Source: Opitutaceae bacterium
Lineage (GTDB): Bacteria > Verrucomicrobiota > Verrucomicrobiia > Opitutales > Opitutaceae
NCBI GenBank assembly: GCA_016715765.1
Contig: JADJZJ010000030.1
Span: 1-50,208, forward strand
Length of the DNA: 50,208 nt
Direction of reading: 5' to 3'
Shown: positions 41,578 to 50,208 of the stretch, piece after piece
Layout: every line of letters begins with the position of its first letter
Numbering within the stretch: position 1 is the stretch's first letter
Notes under the pieces: generated by a model
What the model was told of the DNA's origin: nothing
The model's input: the letters and a program-made list of their open reading frames with translations, nothing else
Database searches by the model: none
Made by a program: the position numbers and the translations under genes

Positions 41578-43728
41578 ATGGCCGTCTCCCAATACAGTGA
41601 ATCGTGGTTCCGCATCGCCGGCCAGCGGGTGGCCTTGCGGCCGCATGTGCGGGTGCACCGGCAGCGCTTCCGGGGCGAAAGGTGGTTTGTGCTGCAGGAC
41701 CCTTTCAGCAACCAGTTCTTCCGCCTCCGGCCGGAGTCGTGGGATTTTGTCGTGCGCCTGGGGCTCGACCGGACCGTGGACGCGGTCTGGAACGAGGCGG
41801 TGGAGCGCGATCCGCTGGGCGCGCCCGGGCAGGAGGAGGCGCTCCGGCTGCTGGCGCAGCTCTACAATGCCAACCTCCTGCATTCGACCATCGCGCCGGA
41901 CACCGCGCGGCTGTTCGAGCGCTACCGGAAGCGCCGGCAGCGGGAGACCCGCGCGCTGCTGCAGAACATCATGTTCGCGCGGATTCCGCTGCTGGATCCG
42001 GACAAGTTCCTGAAGGCCCTGGTACCCGTGGCCCGGCGGATTTTTGGGCTCGTGGGTGCGCTGGTCTGGGCCGTGGTCGTCGGCGTGGCGCTCAAGGTGG
42101 CGGTGGACAATGTCGAGGATCTCCAGTCGCAAACCGAGGGCGTCCTTGGCTACGGCAATCTGCCCTGGCTCTACGCCGGGCTGGTCGTGGTGAAACTCAT
42201 TCACGAGTTTGGCCACGCGTTCGCCTGCCGTCGCTATGGCGGCGAGGTGCACACGATGGGGGTGATGTTTTTGCTTTTCACGCCGGTGCCGTATGTGGAC
42301 GTGACCTCTTCCTGGGCGTTCCGGAATCGCTGGCATCGGGCGCTGGTCGGCTCCGCCGGCATGGTGGCCGAGCTGTTCACGGCGGCGCTGGCGACCTTTG
42401 TGTGGGCGGCGACGGGGCCCGGCGTGGTCCACAGTGTGGCGTTCAACATCATGTTCGTGGCCTCGGTCTCGACCGTGCTGTTCAACGGCAATCCGCTGCT
42501 CCGCTTTGACGGCTACTATATCCTGTCGGACCTGCTGGACATCCCGAACCTCCACCAGCGCGCCTCACAGCTGATGCAGCATCTGGTGGAGCATTATGTC
42601 TACGGTGCGAAGGGTTCGCGCAGTCCGGCCCGTTCGCGCCGGGAGGCCGGGTGGCTGGCGACATTTGCGGTCACGAGTCACATCTACCGTTTCGTGGTGC
42701 TGGTGCTGATTCTGCTCTTCCTGGCCGACCGTTACCTGATTCTTGGCCTGTTGCTCACGGTGATCTGCATAGTGAGCTGGCTGTTCGTGCCGCTGTTCCG
42801 CTTCGTCAACTATCTGGCCAGCAGTCCCCGGCTGGAACGGGTGAGGCTCGGTGCGATCGGCAAGACCATGGGCGCGGTCGCCGTGCTGGTGCTGCTGCTG
42901 GGGGTGATGCCATGGCCGCACCATTTCCGGGCGCCCGGTGTGGTGGAGGCGGTTGAGCACACCCTGATTGCTCCCGATACCCCGGGCACATTGCGGGAGA
43001 TCCTTGCCACCAGTGGCGCGCGGGTGGTCGCCGGGCAGCCGTTGTTCCGGTTGGAGAGTCCCGAGCTTGCGCTCGAATTGGCCGAGGCACGGGCGCAGGT
43101 GGAGGAAACCCGGGTGCGGGAATTGCGGGCCCTGCAGAGGCAAACGGCCGATGTGGCGCCGCTGGCATCACGTCGGGCGGCGCTTGAAAAGCGGGTCGCG
43201 GATCTCGAGGCGCGGCAAAATGCACTGGTGGTCCGGGCTCCGCATGCGGGCGACTGGGTCGCTCCCCGGCTGGCGGATGCACCGGGCGCGTGGCTGGAGC
43301 GCGGCCAGGCGGTCGGGCAAGTCGTCAATGGCGACATTTGCCGCTTTGTCGCCGTGGTCTCACAGACCGAGGCGTCGCGCCTCTTCGAGGGTGAATTGCA
43401 TTCGGGCGAGGTGCGCCTGCCGGGGCAGGCGGGCTATACGATCCCAATCAAGCAGCAGACCATCATCCCGGCGGACCGCAGCCAGCTGCCGGCGCCGGCG
43501 CTGGGTTGGCGGGCCGGTGGGACGGTGCCGGTGAGCAACGCGGACAACTCCGGCACGCGCGCGGCGGAACCCTTTTTTGAGGTGCGGGCCGTGCTGGCGC
43601 CGCCGACGGGGGCAGTCGTGCTGCAGGGGCGGTCGGGCTGGCTGCGCTACACGCTGCCTTCCGAGCCATTGATCACGCAAGGTTACCGGGCTTTCCGTCA
43701 GTTGCTGCAAAAGCGGTACAGCCTGTGA
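41578..43728 (+). CDS. M50-family membrane metalloprotease with HlyD-like C-terminal tail
   Basis: 716 residues; ATG 15 bases after the previous stop. Residues about 20-95 look like a winged-helix PqqD-like region (LQDPFSNQFFRLRPESWDFV). Multiple transmembrane helices follow, with zinc motif HEFGH at 209-213 (KLIHEFGHAFACRRYGGEVH) and the second metal site NPLLRFDGYY, residues 305-314 (Asp 311). A C-terminal part (about 448-620) contains lipoyl-like halves and a short coiled coil (APGVVEAVEHTLIAPDTPGT, then RRAALEKRVADLEARQNALV), so protease and adaptor are one polypeptide. Relatives annotated as putative peptide zinc metalloprotease (YydH type) cleave export leader peptides. Stop overlaps the next start (GTGA). 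Confidence 0.85.
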   Translation: MAVSQYSESWFRIAGQRVALRPHVRVHRQRFRGERWFVLQDPFSNQFFRLRPESWDFVVRLGLDRTVDAVWNEAVERDPLGAPGQEEALRLLAQLYNANLLHSTIAPDTARLFERYRKRRQRETRALLQNIMFARIPLLDPDKFLKALVPVARRIFGLVGALVWAVVVGVALKVAVDNVEDLQSQTEGVLGYGNLPWLYAGLVVVKLIHEFGHAFACRRYGGEVHTMGVMFLLFTPVPYVDVTSSWAFRNRWHRALVGSAGMVAELFTAALATFVWAATGPGVVHSVAFNIMFVASVSTVLFNGNPLLRFDGYYILSDLLDIPNLHQRASQLMQHLVEHYVYGAKGSRSPARSRREAGWLATFAVTSHIYRFVVLVLILLFLADRYLILGLLLTVICIVSWLFVPLFRFVNYLASSPRLERVRLGAIGKTMGAVAVLVLLLGVMPWPHHFRAPGVVEAVEHTLIAPDTPGTLREILATSGARVVAGQPLFRLESPELALELAEARAQVEETRVRELRALQRQTADVAPLASRRAALEKRVADLEARQNALVVRAPHAGDWVAPRLADAPGAWLERGQAVGQVVNGDICRFVAVVSQTEASRLFEGELHSGEVRLPGQAGYTIPIKQQTIIPADRSQLPAPALGWRAGGTVPVSNADNSGTRAAEPFFEVRAVLAPPTGAVVLQGRSGWLRYTLPSEPLITQGYRAFRQLLQKRYSL

Positions 43729-45709
43729 AGACGCTGACGCGCGACGCCCTGTTATGCGATCTGCCTGACCGCGAGGAGCCAACCAAGGGGTTGGACGCGA
43801 AAGTGGACGGTTTTGGCGGATGGCTGCGGCGCAGCGGGGGAATCCGCCGGGAACTCCTGCAGGCGGTCGAGGAAGTCGAGCGGCTCGGTCCGCAGTGGAA
43901 GGATCTGACGGACGGACAGTTGCGCGAGCGGCTGCGGCCGTTGCGGGAACAATTCAGACGGGGAGAGCGGCGCGAAGAATTGCTGCCAACGGCGTTGGCG
44001 GCCGTCCGGGAGGTGGCCGATCGCCGGCTCGGCGAGCGTCCCTATCCCGTGCAATTGATGGGGGCGCTGGCGCTGCACCGGGGCTGGCTGGCCGAGATGG
44101 CGACGGGTGAAGGCAAGACCCTGACCGCCGGCGTCGCCTCGGTCCTGACGGCCTGGACCGGGGTGCCGTTCCACTTGGTGACGGTCAATGACTACCTGGC
44201 GGAACGTGACGCGAAGTGGATGGAGCCCCTGTTCGCCGCCTGCGACCTGTCGGTCGGCTACGTGACCGGGGCGATGGCGCCGGTGGACCGGCGCAACAAC
44301 TACCGGCGCGATATCACCTATACTACCAGCAAGGAGATCACGGCCGACTTCCTTCGGGACCGGTTGCGACTGGGGCAATACACCGATGTCGTGCGGTGGC
44401 GGGTGCACCAGCGGTTTCGACTGAACGGGTCGCTGCCGGACGGAGTGGTGATGCGCGGCCTGCATTCGGCGATCATTGATGAGGCCGACAGCGTGCTGAT
44501 CGACGAGGCGGTGACGCCGTTGATCATCTCGGGTTTGAGTGATGAGGCGGTGCTGAAGGACATCCATTCCCGTGCGGCGGCCGTGGCCGGCGGATTGGTC
44601 CAAGGCACGGATTACACGGTGAATTTGCGTTACCGCGAAGTGGAATTGCTGCCGCCGGGTCGGAGGCTGGTGCGGACGGCGGCCGAGCAATGGGAGGACC
44701 GGTGGCGGAGCCCGGCGAACGCGGGCGAGCTGGTGGAGCAGGCGCTGACGGCGCAACTGTTCTTCATTCGCGACAAGCATTATGTCGTCCATGAGAACAA
44801 GGTGGTGATCGTGGACGAGTACACCGGCCGGCTGATGCCCAACCGCAAATGGCGGCATGGTTTGCACCAGGCAATCGAGGCGAAGGAAGGGGTGTCGCTG
44901 ACCGCGGCCGATACGACGCTCGCCCGGATGAGTTTCCAGCGGTTTTACCGACTTTTCCGCACTTGGGTGGGATGAGCGGAACGGCTTGGGAGGTGTCGGG
45001 TGAGCTCTGGCACATCAATCACCTGCCGGTGGTCCGCATTCCCACCAATCGTCCGAACCGGCGGGATCAGTGGCCCGACCGCTACTTTGTCACGGCGGAG
45101 CAGAAATGGGCCGCGGTCGTGGCAGAGATCCAGCGATTGCACACCGGCGGGCGGCCGGTGCTGGTCGGAACCCGCAGCGTTGCGGCCAGCGAGCAGCTGG
45201 CGGCGAAGCTAAGTGGCCAACAGATTCCCTTTGCCCTGTTGAATGCATTGCAGGACAGCGAAGAGGCGCGGATCATTGCCGAAGCCGGACATCCGGGACG
45301 CGTGACCATCGCGACCAACATGGCGGGACGCGGTACCGATATCCGGCTGGAGGGTGGGGTGGCGGAGGCCGGCGGGCTTCATGTGATCGCGACAGAAAGG
45401 CACGATTCGCCGCGAGTCGACCGCCAGCTTTTTGGCCGCGCGGGCCGACAGGGCGATCCCGGAAGCGCGCAGGCGTTCGTGAGTATGGATGACGAACTGC
45501 TGGTCCGGCACACCCCGGCCGTATTGCGTCGAGTCGTCCGCACCGCGCTGACCCGTGGATTTCCCGGAGCGGAAAAGATGGCGGGAAAAGCCGTGAAAAT
45601 CGCCCAGTCAACGGCTGAACACATGGCGCGCAGGGCACGGGCGAATGTGCTGCGGATGGATACCTGGCTCGATGAAGCCGTCGGGTTTTCGGGGCGACGG
45701 GTCGGATAG
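43725..45709 (+). CDS. SecA-like ATPase, shortened, one frameshift in the sequence
   Basis: GTG at 43725 overlaps the M50 stop. First frame (to 44975): helix-rich start, LAEMATGEGKTLTAGVASVL (Walker A), FHLVTVNDYLAERDAKWMEP, TTSKEITADFLRDRL, IIDEADSVLIDEAVTPLIIS (Walker B) and HGLHQAIEAKEG. Second frame (to 45709): GTRSVAASEQLAAKLSG, VTIATNMAGRGTDI and RQLFGRAGRQGDPGSAQAFV. SecA reads RLxxxxGMTGTA here; a single base missing in CACTTGGG near 44962 restores RLFRTLGGMSGTA. Repaired length about 661 residues against 800-900 in SecA: the C-terminal scaffold/wing and zinc-binding tail are absent. Suggests an accessory SecA dedicated to this locus. Confidence 0.8.
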
Positions 45710-45931
45710 TTTTATTGCTCCATCCCGTGGAGAGCGGCGAATAATATTAGATGCTAATAAATGGCGATAAATCGTAGATGCACGTGATCATTTTTGCACA
45801 TCGCAGAAAAATCGTGGCTATTGGCATTTTTTTGCAATTCAGGCTTGGCGTCTTTCGTATAAGGGTATCTATCAGCCCCTGTTAGAGATTAGCGCAAATA
45901 GACTCCATCACGCAATTCATACCCAGCGTTA
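45710..45931. other. AT-rich spacer before the giant gene
   Basis: 222 bases, much more AT-rich than its flanks. CTCCA-TCCCG-TGGAG makes a small hairpin just after the SecA-like stop. TATAAG at 45858-45863 could be a -10 box but lacks a well-spaced partner. This gap means the giant gene could be transcribed separately. Confidence 0.4.
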
Positions 45932-48900
45932 ATGCGATCCGACCCACAACGGGAGGCATATGAACTCGAGCCATTGGAGCCTCGGCTGCTCCTTGATGGC
46001 GACCTGATGACGCTCATCAGCAACGAGCTCGCTCCGCTTGGCGTAGGTACGCATCACATCGAAAGAGATTTTGGCAACGTCACGCTTGGCACCAATGTGG
46101 TCGAGATCACCGGCGCGACGGCCATCTTTGATGTGACGGTCGATTCACTGTCCCAGTGGAGCGGTTCAGTGATCGTCAAGTCGGGGGATGCAACCTTGAA
46201 CTTCGGCACGACGGCCAAGGTGACCGTGGCCGATGATGGCGCCGCACCGGGCGCGGATGTCGACACTGATGCGCTGGTGGCGACCTATACCCTCACGAAC
46301 GCCACGACGACCACCGGCGGTACGTATTCGATCGTCCTGGACAAGGTGACCCTGAACGTGGCCAACGAACAGATCACGGGCACGGTCGAGGATATATCTA
46401 TCAGTTATTCGCCAACCACCGGACTCGAAACGAAGGGATTTACCTTCACGAGCATCCGGGCAAATTTGAAAACCGGGCCCCCTGGCAGTGGGCAAACGGT
46501 TGTAGATGCGTCCGGTTCCGGTCTGTTGTTGGTATCGGACGAAGGTGTTGCCGCGGATGTCTCACTCACCCTCACGGTGGGGCCGAGCTTCCCCACCCAG
46601 GCATTCAGCCTGACGGCAAACCTGAAACTTCGGCTAAACACCACCGGAGCAACAGTAACTTCCATCAATGGTACCGCGGTGGATCTCCCGAGTGTGGGAG
46701 GAGCCAAATATGTTCAAGTGGTGGCGACCAACGCCACATTGACGATTGGCAGTGGAGCGGGTTCGGCGGCGCTGACCGCCACCAAGCTGGTATTTGAGAA
46801 GAGCGGCGAAACCGTGACACTTTCCGGCGAAGGCCTCGCCCTTGTGCTGCGCGCCGGATCATCGCAGGTGATCAAGGCAACGAGCGATGCGGTGGTCATG
46901 CAGTTCGTCAACTCGGGCTTTGTTGCCTCAGTCACCGGAGCAACCGTTGAAGGCCCCCAAATCGGCAGCGGCCTTTTCAGCCTGATCGGCAAGGTGGACT
47001 TTGCGGTCAATACGACCGGCGCCAGTGCCACACTGCCCGGGGTCATTGATCCGCTGCCCGGGGTAACTGGTAGTATATATGCGAAGGCCACGGTTCGGGG
47101 TCCTTCGCTTGGTGAGGCGGCGGTCCTGACGGTGGCCCAAAGCACGGTGTCGGCGACTGAGCTCGTTTTCGAACGGAACTCCACCGGCATAGCCTTTTCG
47201 GGTACGGGCGTGGGCATTGAGCTGAAAGCCGGGACCAAACGGATCGTTGGCGTCAGCGGTGGTGCTTTCGCTTTTCAATTCATCGAACAGGGCCTTTTTG
47301 GCGCACTGACCGGTGCGACTGTTCAAGGACCTGATTTTGCAGGTTCGATGTTTGCCCTGGCAGGAACGGCCGCCCTCCGCATCAACACCACGACGGATCC
47401 GCGGATGATAAATGTTGGCGGCACGGATATCAATTTGGTGGCGGGTACCGCCAGTTCGCCGTCCATTTTGGTCGAGTTCACCGGCGAGCCGCTCACCCCG
47501 GCTTCCTTGACCGTGGCCGGCAGCACCCTGACCGCCACCAAGCTGGTCTTTGGCCAGGCCGATAACAAGGTGACGGTCTCCGGCACCGACGTGTCGTTCC
47601 AGCTGAACGCAGGCACCGGCGCCGAGGCGAAGCGGATTGTCGGGGTCAGCGGTGCAAGCTTCGGTTTTGTGTTCTCGGCGGACGGTCTGGCCGGTGCGGT
47701 GCGTAACGGCACGGTGGTTGGACCCGATTTCGCCGGAACCTATGATCTCCAGGGAACCGTTGACCTTGATGTCAACACCACGGGGGCTTCGGTGGCGGTT
47801 GACTTCGACGGCAACGGATCGACTGACGCGAATGTTCAGGGCACGGCCGGCGGCACTTATATCAAAGCTACCGTATCCAACGCGGTCCTGACCGTGGCGG
47901 GCAATGAGCTTTCCGCCGATACCTTCTACCTGGAGAAGAATGGCGATGATGTCATCGTCGCCGGCTCGAATCTGAGCATGGCGATGAATGCCGGCGGCAC
48001 ATCGCTCCTTACGGTCAACGCCTCGACCTTCGCCTTTGTCTTCTCCGCCGACGGCCTCGCCGGTGAGATCAACGCCACCGTCACGCTTGGGTCCTCCTTG
48101 TCGGGCCTTGTTGGTCTTGGCGGCGGCATGAACATCGCACTGCAGATCAACCAGACGGGCGAAGCCCAAACGCGGACCATTACGCTGGCCGGTGGATCGG
48201 ATTTGGTTCTCGATGTTGAGGCCGGCAACTTCATCCGCGTTGAAGTCGGGGCGGCGGTTCCGGGTGACGCTTTTCTCACGCTTGGCGGCGGGGCGCTCAG
48301 GCTCGGCGGCACTTTTGTATTCGAGCAACGCACCGATCTTGGGGCCGACGGGGTGGTGGGTGGCACGGATGCCAACGCCGACAGCGACGCCACGACAGTC
48401 GCTTTCAAGGACGCCTTCGCCAGCCTCGGCGGAGGCTTGGTCGAGGTAAGCGCAGCGAATGGTGTATTCCTTCTGACCCCCGCCGGCCTGGTTGGGTCGG
48501 TCACTGCGACCGTTTCACTTGGATCATCCCTTGCCGGGGTGCTGGACTTCGGAACCGGCGTTACTTTTGCCCTCCAGATCAACCAGACCGGTACGGCCCA
48601 GCAAAAAACCGTCACCTTTGGCGATAGCTCGACCTTGGTGCTCGATCTTGAGGAGGGGCCGTTCGTACGCGTCGAGGTGGCTGGCGATGTGAATCTGGGG
48701 GGCGGCGCACTGACTGTAAGCGGACAGTTCTTCTTTGAACAGAAAACCGGTCCAGGACCTGACACGATCCTAGGGGGCGCCAACGCCGCCGACGATACTC
48801 TGGATACAACGCTCGCCTTCAAGGGCGTCAGTGCTTCGTTGGCCGGAGGGCTGGTATCCATTAATGATGCCAACGGCGTGTTCCTGCTGACGGCGGATGG

Positions 48901-50208
48901 TCTGGCCGGTTCCATTGAGGCCACAGCCACGCTGGGTGCCGGTCTGGCCGGGATCATTGATTTTGGTGCCGGGATTACCTTCGCCTTGGAAATCAACCAG
49001 ACGGGCGCGGAGCAGGCCAAGACGATCACTTTCAGTGATGGCACTTCACTGGTCCTCGCGTTGGAGGCCGGCACCTATCTGCGTTTGGCCGTGGGGGGCA
49101 GCCTGGACTTGGGTGGGGGCGCTCTCACTGTCAGCGGCCAGTTCTATTTTGAACAACAGACCGACCTTGGGGCCGACGGCCTGGCAGGTGGCACCGGCCT
49201 GGATGCGGACTCCACCGCAACAACCCTGGCCTTCAAGGACGTCAGCGCCGCGCTGGGCGGAGACTTGGTGGAAATCAGCGGCGCGAACGGGGTGTTCCTG
49301 CTGACGCCGGCGGGGCTGGCGGGCGAAGTGAGTGCGACGGTGACTTTGGGGTCGGCGCTGGCGGGGGTGGTGTCGTTTGGCAGCGGGGCGACCTTTGCGC
49401 TGCAGATCAACCAGACGGGGGCGGAGCAGACCCGGACGATTACTTTTGGGGACGGCAGCGAACTGGAGCTGGCGCTGGAAGCGGGCAACTTTATCCGGGT
49501 GGAAGTGGGCGCGGCGGTGGCCGGCGAGCCCTTCCTGATCCTGGGCGGCGGGGCGCTGGAGCTGGGCGGCACGTTCTTCTTTGAACAGCGCACGGATCTG
49601 GGCGCGGATGGCGTGGTGGGCGGGACGGCGGCGAATGCCGACACGACGGCCACGACGCTCGCCTTCCAGAATGCGTTCGCCGCGCTGGGCGGAGACTTGG
49701 TGGAAATCAGCGGCGCGAACGGGGTGTTCCTGCTGACGCCGGCGGGGCTGGCGGGCGAAGTGAGTGCGACGGTGACGCTGGGGTCGGCGCTGGCGGGGGT
49801 GGTGTCGTTTGGCAGCGGGGCGACCTTTGCGCTGCAGATCAACCAGACGGGGGCGGAGCAGACCCGGACGATTACTTTTGGGGACGGCAGCGAACTGGAG
49901 CTGGCGCTGGAAGCGGGCAACTTTATCCGGGTGGAAGTGGGCGCGGCGGTGGCCGGCGAGCCCTTCCTGATCCTGGGCGGCGGGGCGCTGGAGCTGGGCG
50001 GCACGTTCTTCTTTGAACAGCGCACGGATCTGGGCGCGGATGGCGTGGTGGGCGGACGGCGGCGAATGCCGACACGACGGCCACGACGCTCCGCCTTCCA
50101 GAATGCGTTCGCCGCGCTGGGCGGAGACTTGGTGGAAATCAGCAGCGCGAACGGGGTGTTCCTGCTGACGCCGGCGGGGCTGGCGGGCGAAGTGAGTGCG
50201 ACGGTGAC
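45932..50208 (+). CDS. Giant LEPR-XLL repeat surface protein (runs past window end)
   Basis: Open without a stop to the last base (1425 codons so far). ATG at 45932 gives MRSDPQREAYELEPLEPRLL then LDGD, the N-terminal LEPR-XLL motif known from very large exported repeat proteins; a nearby ATG at 45960 is in another frame. No classical signal peptide. Residues about 55-680: repeats of roughly 125-131 residues marked by TATKLVF/TATELVF and VSGASFGFVF, beta-rich and acidic/Gly/Ala/Thr-rich. From 48433: repeats of 138 then 144 residues (FALQINQTGAEQTRTITFGD, LGGGALELGGTFFFEQRTDL). In the final copy a G is missing near 50053 and a C added near 50091, so about 13 residues read out of frame. Probably the cargo of the preceding export genes. 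Confidence 0.8.
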   Translation, partial: MRSDPQREAYELEPLEPRLLLDGDLMTLISNELAPLGVGTHHIERDFGNVTLGTNVVEITGATAIFDVTVDSLSQWSGSVIVKSGDATLNFGTTAKVTVADDGAAPGADVDTDALVATYTLTNATTTTGGTYSIVLDKVTLNVANEQITGTVEDISISYSPTTGLETKGFTFTSIRANLKTGPPGSGQTVVDASGSGLLLVSDEGVAADVSLTLTVGPSFPTQAFSLTANLKLRLNTTGATVTSINGTAVDLPSVGGAKYVQVVATNATLTIGSGAGSAALTATKLVFEKSGETVTLSGEGLALVLRAGSSQVIKATSDAVVMQFVNSGFVASVTGATVEGPQIGSGLFSLIGKVDFAVNTTGASATLPGVIDPLPGVTGSIYAKATVRGPSLGEAAVLTVAQSTVSATELVFERNSTGIAFSGTGVGIELKAGTKRIVGVSGGAFAFQFIEQGLFGALTGATVQGPDFAGSMFALAGTAALRINTTTDPRMINVGGTDINLVAGTASSPSILVEFTGEPLTPASLTVAGSTLTATKLVFGQADNKVTVSGTDVSFQLNAGTGAEAKRIVGVSGASFGFVFSADGLAGAVRNGTVVGPDFAGTYDLQGTVDLDVNTTGASVAVDFDGNGSTDANVQGTAGGTYIKATVSNAVLTVAGNELSADTFYLEKNGDDVIVAGSNLSMAMNAGGTSLLTVNASTFAFVFSADGLAGEINATVTLGSSLSGLVGLGGGMNIALQINQTGEAQTRTITLAGGSDLVLDVEAGNFIRVEVGAAVPGDAFLTLGGGALRLGGTFVFEQRTDLGADGVVGGTDANADSDATTVAFKDAFASLGGGLVEVSAANGVFLLTPAGLVGSVTATVSLGSSLAGVLDFGTGVTFALQINQTGTAQQKTVTFGDSSTLVLDLEEGPFVRVEVAGDVNLGGGALTVSGQFFFEQKTGPGPDTILGGANAADDTLDTTLAFKGVSASLAGGLVSINDANGVFLLTADGLAGSIEATATLGAGLAGIIDFGAGITFALEINQTGAEQAKTITFSDGTSLVLALEAGTYLRLAVGGSLDLGGGALTVSGQFYFEQQTDLGADGLAGGTGLDADSTATTLAFKDVSAALGGDLVEISGANGVFLLTPAGLAGEVSATVTLGSALAGVVSFGSGATFALQINQTGAEQTRTITFGDGSELELALEAGNFIRVEVGAAVAGEPFLILGGGALELGGTFFFEQRTDLGADGVVGGTAANADTTATTLAFQNAFAALGGDLVEISGANGVFLLTPAGLAGEVSATVTLGSALAGVVSFGSGATFALQINQTGAEQTRTITFGDGSELELALEAGNFIRVEVGAAVAGEPFLILGGGALELGGTFFFEQRTDLGADGVVGGRRRMPTRRPRRSAFQNAFAALGGDLVEISSANGVFLLTPAGLAGEVSATV
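48433..50208 (+). repeat. Tandem 414/432-bp coding repeats
   Basis: Units start at GGAG(A/G)CTTGG-type positions 48433, 48847, 49261, 49693 and 50125 (414, 414, 432, 432 bases). The first ones are diverged; 49261-49692 and 49693-50124 are nearly identical, including silent positions, apart from indels and a few substitutions. Codons in the late units end mostly in G or C with many GCG/CTG/GGG, different from the earlier units. Confidence 0.85.

Noticed and set aside
45960..46010. ATG at 45960 as start of the giant protein
   Set aside because: Different reading frame from the long open frame; the ATG at 45932 is in frame and yields the LEPR-XLL motif.
46928..49074. Long minus-strand ORFs opposite the giant gene
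   Set aside because: The plus strand is continuously open with an LEPR-XLL start and ordered repeats. The minus products are Pro/Ser/Arg-rich mirror images.
48433..50208. CRISPR-like array
   Set aside because: Units are 414-432 bp, coding and in frame, without spacers.
1..50208. tRNA, rRNA, integrase, transposase or phage genes
   Set aside because: Looked for cloverleaf and conserved motifs on both strands by eye and saw none.

Overview
The window is high-GC bacterial chromosome. The organism is most likely a Verrucomicrobiota member near Opitutaceae. This is inferred from a VPDSG-type C-terminal sorting tail, many GTAG-footed REP-like palindromes, 'ccgtgg' and 'cgccaagg' spacer repeats, sugar-catabolic and polysaccharide genes, and a LEPR-XLL giant surface protein. 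No rRNA, tRNA, CRISPR array, phage or transposase gene was seen.

Layout. 1-4910: GNAT acetyltransferase (5' truncated), secreted heparinase II/III-like lyase, acyl-CoA dehydrogenase. 5128-10553: small membrane protein, then a two-gene cassette (exported TPR-like protein plus membrane-anchored solute-binding protein) present twice in tandem. 10652-16280: Nudix hydrolase/esterase pair on the minus strand, SPFH protein with two small membrane proteins, unknown conserved protein, VPDSG-type secreted protein. 16532-20217: phytanoyl-CoA dioxygenase-like protein and a rhamnosidase-like glycosidase. 20362-22518: malate dehydrogenase with a clear terminator, and a class I DAHP synthase gene split by one frameshift. 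22974-25222: YgfZ and galactokinase, overlapping. 25362-29302: prepilin peptidase, shikimate dehydrogenase, SirB1-like protein, YggS. 29372-36740: LysR regulator, TlpA-like thioredoxin, DMT permease, GH3-family protein, RluA-type pseudouridine synthase coupled to a FadJ-like enoyl-CoA hydratase/3-hydroxyacyl-CoA dehydrogenase.

37292-50208 is the most striking part. In order it encodes a TolC-like outer-membrane protein, an HlyD-like adaptor, a GAF-HlyD fusion, an M50 metalloprotease with an HlyD-like tail, a shortened SecA-like ATPase (frameshifted in this sequence), and the start of a very large repeat protein. That protein begins with a LEPR-XLL motif and runs off the window end. Tight spacing of the first five genes, and the giant protein next in line on the same strand, suggest a dedicated export machine and its cargo. 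The cargo gene has no stop codon in the window, so its full length is unknown.

Sequence quality: the aroG-like gene, the SecA-like gene and the last copy of the 432-bp repeat all carry one-base indels at short homopolymers. This looks more like assembly or long-read error than gene decay.

Spacers are rich in palindromes. At least six have a GTAG foot, the hallmark of REP elements mobilised by RAYT (TnpA-REP) transposases, although no RAYT is encoded here.
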